Shown here piece after piece: positions 29,214-44,200 of a DNA stretch of 64,000 nt. A program made the position numbers and the translations under genes. The stretch's first letter is position 1. Each line of letters begins with the position of its first letter. The stretch is from the IMG/VR virus record IMGVR_UViG_3300025131_008220, positions 19,920-83,919 of that record. One strand, 5' to 3'. Source of the DNA: a virus. The notes under the pieces were generated by a model that was given only the letters and a program-made list of their open reading frames with translations, had not been told where the DNA came from and did not search any database.

Positions 29214-32200
29214 TTTTTTAAATCAAAAACCAGAGGATCGTTGCTAACTTTTAATGTTTTTATTTGTCCCGGGTAGCAGTAATGAATACAAGGCCCCATG
29301 TATGCCGTCTTTCCGTACCCCTTTATGCCTTTTCTAACGGCATACAGATACTCGTTAGCGCCGTAAACAGCCATAGCCAAGTCAAACTCAGGCTCAACCT
29401 TAAAAGTTCCTTTCGCGGGAACTTGTACAATAGAAGATGACTCCGCATAAGTCTCTTGAGGCCCTATGACATCATCTCCCTCACTTAAATCAAACAAGTC
29501 TTCATAACTATGGGTAACATTGTAGGTGCTTGAAGCTCCACCTTCGCAAAGGCTATGCCTTCCATTTCTTTTATAAACTTCCCCTATTTTAGTCTCTTCA
29601 CATGTAGACCTACCCTCTACAAGGGAGCACCTTAGCTTAGATTCCTCTGGTCTATATTTTTCCTTTAAGCCAACAGGCAGACTCCTAGTGAAATCTGGAG
29701 AAGCAACAACTTCATACTCAGTCCAAACCTTTACTGTTCTTAAAAACGCGGATAAGAAAGGCTTATCTCTGGTCTGACAACCAAAAACTATTTGATTGGA
29801 GTACCCAGCCCTTATATATTCAGAGCCCCTTATATCAACCAACACGCCACCTTCAACCGGATCAAATTGGGTGCCATCAACTGTAGAATTTCCTAAAGAG
29901 GAGTCTTTAACAGGAGGGCGTAGAGGCCAAAGCTCGCTGCTTACATCAAATACCTCACTTTTGTAAACAAGCTCTCCCCCGTAGGCGTAAGCTCTTCTGT
30001 TAATTGGGGTAGGCAAAGGGAGACCTTCTGTTTTAATAGGGTGATCGCCATACTCCATGGGAGGATTACAGTAGACACCCAATTTCTTAGGTATATTTAC
30101 ATTATTTGGCAATCCAATACTCTTAGGAGTTCTAGGGTCATCCTCATCTTTTTTGAATTTCTTGGCCTCTGGAGTATCTCTTAACTCTTCGTCTACATCT
30201 TCCCATATCGGGCTTCCGAGATCAGCGTCGTAGTCTGTTATATTCTTAAGATCCCCTGAATTACCCCCATCACTTTCGAACGCAGAAAAATGAGCCACTT
30301 TAACTTCATTGGAGTCGGGATCAAGATAAACTATATAATTTATTCTAGACTTGTTCTCATAAGTTAAATAATCATATTCATCATCCCCCATACCCCAGCT
30401 GGAATCGGCATCCCCTGCAGAATCGAGATTTGGAAAGGTCAGTCCAGCCATATCTGGATTATTTATATATCTATATTCAACCTGACTGAACCTCCTTACC
30501 TTTGCATATAAAGGAGCTTCTACTCGTATTTTATGCATAAAGTTAACAGCTCTAGCGTAAGTATTGAAAACCTCTGCAGTAATAGCAGCTCCCGGCAATA
30601 TACCAAAAGACTGAGGCAAGGATGGGTTATCCTCCCTAGAGAAAGAACTTATCCAAGGAGTCGTCTTACTAGCTATTTCGTTGTTTACGACCCTATACTC
30701 TACTATAGATGAGTTATTCGCTAAAGCCCAAGCTTCTCCGGGATCAACGTCCGGATAAACCTCATACTGAATGAACGGCTTATCACTTCCGGGCTGATAC
30801 TTAACCTCTACAGACCTGTTGCTAACAGAAGAAGAGTCCGTCTGGTCCTCCTGAAACAAGCCATCTACATACTCATTCTCTGTCCCCTTTATTTCCGAAA
30901 TCTCGTCGGGCATAGATCTTCCATAATTCTGAGAACCCTTTATTTGTTCTATAGAGGAAGTAGCAAAGTTTTTTATTTTTATAATCCTGTCGGCCTGAGC
31001 CTGTATGTCTCCCCATTCTTTATCATCTTCCGAGGAACCCTTCATAAAATCAACAGAGCCCCTGTTGACACTTTCACTCAACTCCTCGTACTCTGTGTAA
31101 TCAGCTATTTTCTCTGTGTCCTCATAAGTCAACCCGAACTCTTCCTGCTCTTCCTTAGGTAGCGAAGACTCGTTTCCTGTTATAGTTGCTTTATACAGCT
31201 GCAAACCGGGCACATCGGTAATTGATATCCGGTCAAGACCCCTTTCTTTATTAGGGGAGCCAGCAAGATTAGCTATCTTTAAGTTATGTATAATGATAGG
31301 AGTCACATCAGATCTATACTGCTCTACTTTAACTGTCTTAAGTCCATCAACATCGGCATAGCCAGTACCAGCATTGATTACTTCTATAAATTTTAATTTT
31401 CCGTTTTCTATTATGGAGCTAGCCTGAGCTTTCCTAAAGTGAGACGGCTTTTTATCTGGTTCTGCTATTGAGATAGTCGGAGGAGTCCTATAATTATCTC
31501 CGGAATCACTTATCATAACCTTAGATATGCCCCCTCGATTAATAGGGTCTTTATAGTTAGCCCTCATATTATGTTCTAAGTTAAACATATACAGCCTCGA
31601 GCAAGGAAGGGTTAAGTCTACGTTCCTATTATGTTTTTTAAAATCAAAGGTTCCGAACTTAACCAAACCACTTTCCGGAAAAGATACCGACTTCTTGATG
31701 TCAGGATTTTCAACCATACTCAAAGAGTGCTGGTATAGATCTATTTCTTCGTTAAGTACACCGTCTCCAGACAAGTCTGAGTCATATATAATAGACCTCC
31801 ACTTGAAAGGTAGCCTCATTGGAGATATTTGTTTTTCTTTAGACTGCCATAACTCTTGGCTATCTTTGTCTTTATAGCTTATGTCTACGCCAGTTATGAC
31901 TATCCTATATTTCTTACTGGCGTCTATGCCCTCCCTTTCTATGGAAAATTTGTTCCCTTTATGGCTTAAACCCTCCTCTACACTGCTCCAACTTACCCCA
32001 TCAGAGCTATTTTCTAAGTCGTAGCGAATGCGAACTGGTTTAGTTCTCTGCTTCTCTTCTAATCCCCCAAAGCCATCTGCAAAGCCATCCCAAAAATCAG
32101 TAATATGAAAATCTAAACTACTGCGCCCCGGAGCGACATTAACATAAGGATATATATATTTACATACCGCAGGCATACCCATATCGAAAAACAAATCTGC

Positions 32201-35200
32201 AGTAAAATCTTTACTAGAAGATATAGGAGCGACATGTTCATCAAGCCTTGAAAGCCCTGAAGCAGTAAGTTGTTCACCCTTCTGGGAGTTAGATAGAAGT
32301 GAGGCGTGACCTTCTGTGTCGTAAGACTCATAGACTTGTTTAAATTGGTCTCTGAACCCCTTATTTAACATAGGTATTTGATAATCAAAGTAAGGGGAGC
32401 CAACTAAATCTTCCCCATTGTCCCCATCTGTCTCGGCAGGATAATCAATGATACAATCCGCTTCCTCAACTATACATAGATTTTCAAAAACTTTATTTCT
32501 CAGAAAGTTTCCGGCTGCCCCCACTGATTTAGATGTTCGGGCCTCTGGCCCAAGCGTTTCTGGTGTATCTTCGGCAACATCATAATTTAAAACAACCTTC
32601 AGATCCTCATTTGTATTAAAGATCACGCCAGAAGTACTAAGGTTAAGCAGAGGATCATCTTCATTGAATATAACGCTACCATTTAAAGTAATAGATTTAA
32701 TATCACTACTCTTCTTATATATGTATCTGTATCCTTGTTTAGTATTTAACTTTATATTCAATGTTACAGTTTTATCAGAATCAGAATTTGTATAGCTAAC
32801 TCTTTCTATTTGAGTATTAGATCTATATAATAAATTTTTCCAAGAAGAGAATATATTAAAACTTTCACTTGTCCAATGAGACGCCGGAATTGCTGTATAA
32901 TCAGGATCCAACCCTGTTACTGTTCCGTAGCCGAGGCCGCCGTAAGTTTCTCCATGCCAGTGCTTAGCTGCGGTAGAGAGTTCTAAATTAGCCCTTATCT
33001 TATTCCCATCTAAGACATTATTAGTTGCCCAAGAGTCTACCCTCTCGCTGGATATTTCACTAAGCGGTGGCTCTAGATAGAAAGTCCTAGACCCTATCAC
33101 AATTGGGGAATTTAATGAGGTTACAGGGCTGTCAGAATCAGGTTGTCCGTAAACGGAGTCATCACCAAGGCAAGATTTTACAGATCTATAAGTCCCATCG
33201 TCTTCTGTTTCTAGATCAAAATAATTTACCACCTTAAATACTTGACCGGGTAATTCATTATTTGGATCAGCAGATGACACAGTATCCTCTATATCCGCAT
33301 CCACCTTATTAAAGGAATCAAGATTTGAGTCTGAGCTAAATATTTTTAATAAAGTTATAGTATTTTTTGTTTCGTTACCGCTAGTGGCCTGACTAGTAAC
33401 CCTAGCAAAATAAGGCTTACCGCCAACTATGGAGCCTTTGCTATTTTTAAATACAATTGCGTCTCCATTTGAAATTGCTCCCCTAATTACAAGCTGGTTA
33501 CTACTTAAATAGGCGTCGCCTTTATCAGAACTAGTAGCACCTATGGTCCTCCAATTTCTATTTTCACCAGAGAACCTCAAAACCCCTCCCGGCCTATATA
33601 TATCGTGGTAAGATATAGAGCTAACCTCTGTGTCTAAATAATATTTTAACCCAGCAGTCTCGCTCTCATTAGTTAGATACGAACCTATCTGATAATCTTT
33701 CTTTAGATTTTCAAATACAAGCTTCCTCTCCGTAAGCTTTTTAAGCCTAAGCCTGATAGCCTTGTAAGCCTGCTTCCCCTTGGATGTGTTATAAGAAAGG
33801 CCAAGTTGCTCCCTCGTGTCACCACCGTTGATGCCGAAAGGAATAAAAGAATAGCCTTGATGATTTTTTAAACTTTTTCTTCTGTCTCTTTCTGCTATAG
33901 CGAGAGTCTTTGTTATACCTGAGTCATGAGTACCCCCACCTTCTCTCATCGCATATTCCTGACCCTCATTAGTGTTAAAATCAAGATTTAAACTGCTTAT
34001 AGTTCCATCTGCTACAAAAGGCAAAGAGTCTCTGGCTCCTAAAGAGATAGACAACACGACTTTACCTGTATTATTAGTAAAAGACAGGCTGCTTTTTATT
34101 TCGTATTCGTATCCGGGGCTATCTATCTTGTTGTCTTCAAACTTTACCCTAAGCACGTAGTCTTTGTCAGTAGAATTATCTTTGTTTGTCCACGTGACGT
34201 CAGAAAAGCTTTCAGAAAAATCCAAGTCTGGATCTTTTGGTATTTTAAATTCAAAATAATCCTTCTTAAAAGCGCCTTCTATATCTTTTAATTTTTTGCC
34301 TTGTATTAGTTCATAAGAGGCTCCATTAGCTACTTTGTTACTAATCCTGCCATTTAAGAAATTCTCTTTTTGATAATCTTCCGACACCTTGGTCCAAGTA
34401 GGATCAACGTAATCATCATCTTCAGTCTTGTTAGCTATCTCCTCGTTTAGAGCTTCAGTCTCTTTTTCTACTATATCTTTTATAGCCAAATCCGACTCAT
34501 CAACTCCTTCTGCTTTAAATAAAGAAGCTTTCACTACTGCGAAATAATTATAATGTATTTGATAGTTTTCCTTACCTGCGACTCCTATAAATTTTTCTCC
34601 GGGCCAGTAGCTTTTGCCATTATACCAAATTACCGGAAAGAATTCCTTAGACACTACATCGGTGTACTTATGTGAGCCGTAAGCAGTGCCGCCCGGTGCA
34701 CCCCTTACGGCTGTTGGAGCAAAGTCGTACTTTACAGGAACAGTCTCATCCCCAATCTGATAATATCCATCGAAATCTTCTAGTATGTAATACTTGCCAC
34801 TCTCTATACCAGAGACGGTAACTAACCCTGTTCTTTCGTTAAACTCCTTGGAGTAACAGATTCTTTCGTGTCCAGTACTAATGGAGTAGCCTATTGTTCT
34901 TGCTGGCATATCCCAAGAGATCTTAAGGCCATTTAATATATAATCAGACGAGTCCTTATCGTAGTAAATCTCCTTGCGTTCGATGCCATAGTCTAATAGA
35001 CTGGAAGCAGAGTCCTTCTTATCTCCATATAAGACCACGCCAAATTTATAGGGATTGTCGAAATTGCTAATAGACTCGTAGCCGGAAAGCCCATCACTCT
35101 CTATAAACGGCGGGGAAGGCCAGTGAAGATTAGTCCTAAATATGTTGGAAAACTTATATCTAGTCCCAACATAGTTAACATTAAAAGACTCTTTCTTTTT

Positions 35201-38200
35201 AATAATCCATTCTGCGTTTTGTTCTTCTTCATTAAAATAATTTGGATCTTTTTGTAAATGAGGAATATGAACATCTTTCAAGCTAATAAACCAATCTCTT
35301 CTATTAAACCTTGGACATAGATTATAGTCAAGCTCCTCTGAATTGGTAAACGCAGTTTTTTCTGATGAGTATATTTTATTGATTTTTCCGCCAGCTGTAA
35401 TATTGACGGCTTTACTGGAGGCATTTATTATCTTTAGCCCATCAACAGTTCCCGTATACTCTATGTCTGCTGGCTGAGTTATTACGGTTACTTTGTTCTT
35501 AGTGCTTATAAAATGTTTTGGCCTAAGCATGTCTATCTGCCGTCCCTCTAGCTCATCTTCAGTTAGATCATCAACCATCAGAGCTCTCATAGATTTATTA
35601 GCAGGCAAAGACCCCACTCCATCGGATTCAAAATCCTCTATTCTTAATTTATTTTCAAATATCCGGCACTGACTATTAGATATGTTACCTATCAGAGTGT
35701 TATCTTTTTTAGCCGAGTATATGATATCAAAGGGATCTTTAAATATTACTATTTTGCCGTCATAAAATGGTTTATTTAAATAAAAGTTTTTATAAAGAGT
35801 CGTCTCTTCAAAGGCTGCATCTCCTCCTTTCGCTACCTCAGTATAGCTTTGTAGTTCTGTTACGGTTGGATCACCTGTTCCTTCCTGAGCGCACGAGATC
35901 ATGATCTTGCATTTAGTGGAGCCAGTTAATAGGTCAACTTCGTAATCGTTTTCATCCCCTCCCATGTCTTTGAAATTATTATCATTTGAATCTAATTTTC
36001 TTAAATTGACAGGGCTCCTGTCTTTATTGTACAGACAAAATTCAGTTCTCTGATCGTGCTTAAAGATATAATCATAATATCTATTAGATAAAACAACCTT
36101 GTCTTTAACAGACTCATCTAATATAAACTCAAACATGTTGCAAACAGGAATCTTTATTTCCATTTTGCTTGATAAAGATGGATCAAATTTTACTGGTTTT
36201 GAATGAGATATATCTATCCTATCATCATACTTATTATATAGAGCATAATTAGTACTCCATTTTTTGAGCCTAGATAGATCCGGAGTAAAACCACCTCTTT
36301 GAAGCTTTGAGTCAACGCTTGACCAAATGATAAGCGGCACAAAAGTAGTAGTAAAATAAGCATCGTCCGTTACGTTGAATGCTTTTACGTTTTCAGCGTC
36401 AAAAAGAACGACTTTATCCTTGTGAATTGAAGCTGATATCTCCACAGCTCCATCTTTTAAAGTGTGCAGCTTCACGTTTCTGTTGTCGCTATCTATAATA
36501 TAATTTTCTGACGAGTCTACTTTAAAATCACAGTAAGCATAAGCAGGTATAGCATAGGTAGATGCCCCTTCTATTGTCTTTGAGGCATTATAGTTTTTAA
36601 CATGGAAAGGGGACTTGCTGTTGTTTATTATTTTTATAGAACCAACATCCTTATGTATAGCTAAAGCCCCTGAAACTGAATTTTGCTTCGAAGTTATGAA
36701 AACCCCAGAGTCAGAGGAGAAAATAGCATTACTTAAAGTAACCACCTCTACACCATCATCGTCACCAGTCACATCACTAAAGGCACCATCGCTATACTTG
36801 ATCTTTTTAGCTGCCCCCGCAGCAATAGTAGCATTAGCAAACACAGAGGCCCCCTCAGGACAAGAGAGAACGGATGAATTTCTAGAAGCATTCACTACCG
36901 TAAAATAGATATTATTAAGTTCGAGCATATCCTGCCTAGAAGGTAAAGAGATGTTTTGTTGATCAGCAAAGACATGTTTAAACGTTGACCCTTCTGCGAC
37001 GCCGATATCCAAAGACACAGACTTCTCTTTTAAAAGACGGACATTAGAGCCTATCTTTCCGTTCTCGTCTTTTGTATCATTTAGCGTTATCTGATACGGG
37101 TTATACTCATTAGCTAGCGGCTGCATCTTATTTTCGTCATCAAAGAAAAACCCAAAAGGCCCGGTAAAGCTACCTAATTCGGAAGTCATAACATCTTGTA
37201 TGCCAAGACTCAAGACTTTATTTTTATTTAAGTAGTTAGCAGTATCAGTCTGCGATATATATGGCGAGCCAATGCCAAAGTCGGCATCCCCATCCAAACT
37301 TAACAAATAGTAACCCTCTTCCTCCGTCTCCTCAGGAAAGTACGATAAAATTTTAGCAGCTATTGAGTTTTTCTTATCGTCACTCAGATTGTTAGAGCCA
37401 GCATCTACAGCAACGACAGAAGATATTTTGATGTTTTCATAAACAGTATTTATTATATTTATGTTGCTAACGTTTTCTGCACCAAACCCAACAATCTTAT
37501 AATATTCACTATCAGAAGTCAAATCTATCTCTTCGTTTTTAGATAGCGTATAGGCTTCTTCAACAAGAGACTTTAGGTTTATCTCTTCTGCATCTGACGA
37601 GGTTATTTTATCATAATAAACATATAAAGATAAAGAGAGCTGCTTTCCGAACACATGATAGTCTATGGAGCTATCTAAAGACGTAGAAGAGTGGTTTATG
37701 TTAAAGACTGACTGTTCGTCGTCTACAGCAGATATATGCCTAAAGTAATAAGGGTTGTCGTCTGGGTAAACACTAAAGTTATCAAGCTCAACAGAATACG
37801 CTACCATGGGGTGAAGCTTGCCGTCCCTATAAAGTTCCGACTCTTCGTTAAGGTCACTAACAATTCCCGGATTATATGAATTATCGTCTCCTTCCACGGA
37901 GATTAACAAAGAAGACGTAGATATATTTGCTATTTGAAAATTAAAATATTCTGAGGCGCTGATTGGCCTAAAGATTTGATTTTCTCCAGTCCCATTTAAA
38001 TAATGCCCTGATCCATCCGCCTTATATAAGTAAGGACGCAAGAAATTAGGCTGGCTATCTACAACTATCTTCTTTCCGTTGTGAGTATCGTAGTCAAGAA
38101 TTATATCTCCCTCTCGGGATATGCTGTACCTATCTCTCTTACTTTTTGTTTTTTCGTAATTACGATATAACTTTCCGTCGCTAACTATAACAGAATCAGA

Positions 38201-41200
38201 ACTTAAATAAAATCTATAGCCAGATACAGAATGGTACAAGCCGTCGTCTTCGTCTTCTTTCAAACTACCGTAAAGGGAGTAGGCAGTATTAGTCGTTGAT
38301 AAGTCAGCATTAGATATAACTAACATAGCGTTAGCGTTAACCACCACAGAAGCCGTTCTAGAGAAGTTCCTTGCCGTTATAGGCATGTTGGTCATGTTAA
38401 CAACAGCAACCTGCTTTAAATTAGTATAAGCGTCAGGCAATATTATTTCTCTATCTTCATTATATTCTTCGTCTTCGTTTGGAGTATAAAATACAAAGTT
38501 TAACGCTTGCTTAGTTCCCCCTGCAGGGGTATACGTGAATTGACTTTGAGCGTTATCTATTCCTAGATTTGCTCTATCTGGAATATGTATTTCGTTTTTA
38601 GGGTAGTATATAACATCTCTATTTGCTACGCTTTGGTCTTGCAAAGTGAAAGCGCCATTACCGTCATGTTTGTAGGCTCTATTTTTAAGTAAAGTATCAG
38701 TGCTGCTATCTTGTGTGTTTTTAATGGTAACTGAATCTAAACCGCCATTAATAAAATAATCATTATCAAAGTCATTGTCTGTTAAAGCAGCTTGAGCAGT
38801 AAACACTCCACTTGTTATAATTTGATTTTTACTAGCTGCCGCAGCTGTTGCTTTATTTATATCCAAACTATCAACTGAGCCATCTAAACCAATCAAAGTA
38901 TGGACCCCAGAGAAAGCTAGACCTCCTTGAGTATAAGAGCCGTCAGAGGCACTGAATAGCTCCACAGACTCTTTGTTGCCTAAAGAGCTGACAATAGTAG
39001 AGTCGTCAGAGTAAGCTTTTATATTTTGAGAACCGCCTAAGTTTATTATTGAAACCTTACCATAGTCTAAGGCATCTGTATAAAAGGTCTCTGAGAAGAA
39101 TGTATAGTCAGAAACACTGGCATAAGTAACTGGGACAGATAGAGCCTTATCTGAGTATAAAAGGAACTCGTTTTCATTTACTACTTTGACAAACAAAGTT
39201 TGAGTCATTAAGTCTGCTTCGTCTACGTCTGCATCCAGAGCCGAGCCAGCAGCAAAAGTAAAAGGTATAGAATTTGATGTAGTCTTTGCAGTAGCGGCGC
39301 TGAGACCATTAGAGTATAAGTCGTATATATTTCCAGCCCCTACAGGAGTTCCCCCCGACTCCTTGTTAGAACCCACTCCAATCCTTATAAACATTTTCCC
39401 AGCTTCTAATGGCCCATTCGTATCCCACTGAAAAGTGTAATAATACTCATTAAAAGTACCAATTAAAGGCTCCGGTATAGTAAAATAGTCCTCGACCAAG
39501 TACCTATAGCTTCCATCGGTCCCATTGTCTACATATCGAAAATATGTATCTGATTGAGTGTCATAAACCAATAAAGTATCCCCTTCTGCTATGCTGTGAG
39601 AGCCTATAGTTCCATTAAAAGTATCCTTCGCTGAGTCCCAATCAGAAGTTTCAAAATAATAATCAACCAAAGTCAACCTATCGCACGGGAAGACCATTTT
39701 ATGATTTGTAACAAGACCATGATTACTTAAATTAAACTTATTGCTCCCAGTAAGAGAAACCTTAGAGAGCTGGAATGCCTCACCTTCTGATGCTGGCGCA
39801 TATTTATTAACCTTACCCTCGGAAAAGAAAGATCGCAAGGCCACGTTACTTAAAGAGCCGTCAAGAACAAGAAAGTCCTCATCACTCAAAGCAGGGGAAG
39901 AGAAGCTTTCAATAGGGGTGGTTCGAAAGTTATCGTAGTTAGTAGCAATCTCTACGTCTTCGTCTTCAAAATAATCATAAGTTGACGCGCTAAAACCCTC
40001 CAAGGAGTCCATGGTAACGCTAGTTATATCACTGTTATCACTTATAGCCGCAGCTGGGTACAATACGTTCGACAGGCTTTCGGCCGCGTTTACAAACGTT
40101 AAAGCAAAGCCCCTGTTGTAGTCAAAATCAGTTAGGTTTGTCTTCAAAGTAGGTAGCTCGACAGCAAATTCTTCATTTCTACTTATCAAAACTCTTTCTT
40201 TTGCATCACTTGGTTGATTAAACTTATATTTATTAGAATTTTTATTCTGTGGGTCGGCCCCAATAAACTCTACATAGAACTTGTTTTCTCCCCCTGATCC
40301 TTGCCCTATGATATGCGAGCTTTTACCAACCCTCACCAAGTCTTTATTAGATAAATTATCTACTACATACCTATGGAAACCCGAGTCCTCTTGGTCATTA
40401 AATTTATATACATTGTCTTCTGACTCTAGGTCATACGCCAAGGTAGTGCTAGGATGAGCAGAGATAAAGAAAAACTCAAAGTTAGTTGGGTAAGTGTCTT
40501 TTTTAAATTTAAGTTGTATTTTTTCTGAAGAGCCAGAGTAGGAAAAGATTTTTCCGTGTGACCGAGAGTCTATTATAATCTGAGAACCAGTTATAGCACT
40601 TATGTTAGTAAAGGACCACCCATAGGATTTCTTTTCCACCCTTACTCCAATAACACCCGGGGGAGCGCTATACTCTAGATGGCCGTCAATAAAAATTCTC
40701 ATTGTAGGGGTCCTTTCGTCCCTTAGAAAATCAAAGCTTATATCGTTAACCTGAGATCTTACGACGCTGAAATTAAAACCCTCGGTAGTGCTATCAGAAT
40801 TTACTCTAACATCCACATCCTCATTATGAATAAATACCTCTTTATTGTCTGATGACTTTACATTTAATTGATTATATCTGATCACCTCTATGTTGCTAGT
40901 TGACCAGTTTCGTATAGTTTTTCCCCCGGACTCAGACTTAGAACAAGTAAATTTTCTAGTAGTTTGCCTAGGTATATAGTCAACTGATTTTGAATCTATT
41001 TTATAGCCCGACTCAGATACAACCTTTATCTCGTCATCTGTAGCGTTTAAAAACGATACATGCTCGCCTCCTGCAAAGCCGCTAGGCAATACAAGAGTGG
41101 AGTTAGTATCTATAACGCCTGTTATGTCGACATCGTTTTCGGTTAATACTATCTTGTCATGATCAATAACTATAACACCAGAATCAATATGATTGAGCCT

Positions 41201-44200
41201 CTGGGCAGACGCATTGTAAGACACTCCAGACAAAGACCCTAGGCCATCACGGCCAGCTATACCATCAACCAATGAGCAATCCCCAGTAGAAATATTTACC
41301 AAAGTGCACGCGCTATCTATATTTGAGTTTGATACAGAAACCTTGCTTACGTCCTCCACTAAGACCAGACTTTCATCAATGTCTTGTCCTACTTTGGCAT
41401 CTGGCAGAACTGTAATAACGCCAGAGACTTCGTCCCCAGATGAATCAAAAGAGCCATCAGAATCAACTCTAATGGTTCTTGCTTTTTCTGTACTAGAAGT
41501 AAGAGCCGGTGAAGAGTAAGCCGCGTCTGGGCTATCAAACAACTTAACAGTTGAGGAACCAATATTTACAATATCAAAATGATAATTGTTCCCAATAAAT
41601 ATGCCGCTAGCATTTGTACCAGAAACTAAAAAGGTCTTACCTATATCATCAGCAGTAACAGTAAATTCGCCAGTCATCACAGGGGAATTTAAGAAGTCGT
41701 AAGCTGGCTTATAGGAAACACCACTGACCCCTGTCTCAATAGACGAGTCTGATAGGCCCGTAGTAAAGGACGAGCAAGTAAAATTGATAAGAGACTCGCT
41801 AGGAGCAGTATCGTTCGCTGTATATATATCAAAATTTTCTAGCTCGTCTAAATGGCTACCTGTTATAGAAGGGTCATAGAGGACCTTCGTCTGCCTCGCA
41901 TCTAAGATTACATTTTCTCCAGTCTTAATTGAACCATGAGATTTCTCGACTCTATTTATTGAAAGACCACTAGGCTTAGGCCCTATAACACTTTTTACAG
42001 TCTCTAAAGAACTAACGCTGCCTCCGTATACCCTCAGGCCGGTCATACCCGCAACCTCATACGGTTTTCTATCTTCTATGTCAGTATAAGTAACCGTAGA
42101 AGTTTTGTCTAGAGCCATAGTTACATTCTCTACTTTAAGCGTGTCACTAACATCGCTGCTAAATAATATACTCTCGTTAGGGTCTTTATATACTACATAT
42201 GTGGTATCAGAGTCTAAATGAACAGCTACTTGGTTAGCTTGGTCATAAACAGAGTAGTGTTGAGAATCTAAAGGCGAATCAATAGCGCCCTCCATCTGCC
42301 CTTTGTCGCCAGCGGCTTTCTGCGTTAAGTCTAGAAGGGTACCAGAAGTAGGTATAGTCACCTCCATGGGCAATAAATTAACCTTTTTTAGCACCTGTGT
42401 ATTAAGAGAGCCATCGGAGATAGATATATTCTGCTTTTTCTTTATTCTAATCTCTATATCCTCAGGCTTATACTTATCCGTTATGTCGGTTTTTATTATT
42501 AAAGTCGGCAGCAGCGTAACATTATCTATGTTGTCGAAAGAGTTTGGTCTTAACCCTTCTAAATCATTATAAAACATTGGATAGCCTACATGGCTTTCTG
42601 TAGAATCTACATCTGTCCAATTAGAACCTTCATCAATTGAATATTGGAGTTGATAGTCCCAACCAGATTGAGATCCCCTTGATTCTTTATGCCCAACATC
42701 GCCGACAACAACAGCGTGTTTTGTATAAAGCCTATAAACATATCTAGTTATCCTGAGCCTAGAGGCGCTAGAGTAGGACGCGCTGTCACTAGATACAAGC
42801 GGAATTGTAGACGTATCTTCTCCGCCCTTTTTAGCGAAGCGCATAGACCTCATACTTTTACCTCTATCTAGGAACTCATACAGATAAGGAGCCCTTCCTT
42901 TATTAAAGTTATCTGTACTACGAGCCTCATCCCTAACGTTGAAAAAATAATTATCCAATACGATTCCGTCAAAAGCTGAGATGTTACCGCTAGAGTCTCT
43001 GAATATAGGCCTACCTTCATAGTTTTTATTTATATGGGGGTTATTAGGCGCTCTATAGGCGTAGCCCTGCAGATAATTAACTAAAGCCCTCGTCCTTGAA
43101 TCTGTCTCAAGTTTTCCATATTCGTTGGTGCCCTCAGCCAGAGCATCTTGCAGCCATTCATATGCATGAAAAGTGGTCTCATCAGACATATCAGCTATAT
43201 GATCCAGATAGTTGTCAGGAGGACCAACGTTATCAAACTGATTCCTGTTAATGATCCAGTCATTTTTAGCAGACTTTGCTCTATTGTATTTTAATTTTAA
43301 AACTCTGTACCTTATCTTTCCGCTATCTACTTTAAAGTCAGTCTTAGAGTCGTCTGTTGTCTTCCCCTTATGCAAAGATTTTCCAACATAGAACCTTACT
43401 TGATAAAGCTCAGCATTCAGCCCTTTTCCTATTGTTAAGGCCTTAGTAGAATCAAAAGAGTAGTCGTCGTAACCGCATTCTATATATTTGAATTTCTCAT
43501 TAGTTTTAGCATCTGTTTTTAAAACTTGAGCTTCTCCATCTACATATAAACACAATCTATATTCATCCTTACCGGACTTAACTTTAGCTAACGCTATATG
43601 CTTCCAGCTAGATGTAGCTCCAATATCATGATCCCCTATGACAACTCCAAACGAGTCCCCCTTAAGCCTGACTGTCAACTTAGCAGAGCTGGGAGTTGAG
43701 GCGTCTATGGATAATTTTATTCCATTTTCTCTCTCAAATATAGTCCCAGTCTCAGATGCCGCCTTTATCCAAAACTCTAAAGAAAACTCTCCGTTCTGTA
43801 TATTAAAAGATCTATGAGAAGGGATAGATAAGTACTGATCATCTTCACCGGGAAAACTAAAAGCTTTTATATCATCATCACCATCCCCATCCCAATCTTC
43901 ATCTATTAAAGCAATGGCTCCTGCTGATTCCGGATTCTTATTTATGGAGTGCTCTGTTTTTGATGCATCATAAATTCTGTCTGTAGTAGTGTTATCTATG
44001 CCACCTGTGCTTTTAAGTACTAAGCTGTCTGGAGATTCATTAGACAATCCTATTCCTTCGTAGTCGTCTACTATAGCTCCCGGAGCCCATTCCACAACCC
44101 TAATTTCAGTGTCCTCTGTTTTATTTGTTATTAAGGTGTCGTGAGTCAACCCAACAGTAATGTTGCCAGTATCATCTCCATGGGCGTCTACAGCATAGGA

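Noticed and set aside
36615-41519. Plus-strand open frames of 60-100 codons inside the giant gene
   Set aside because: They are antisense shadows of a strongly biased coding frame, with no start signals.
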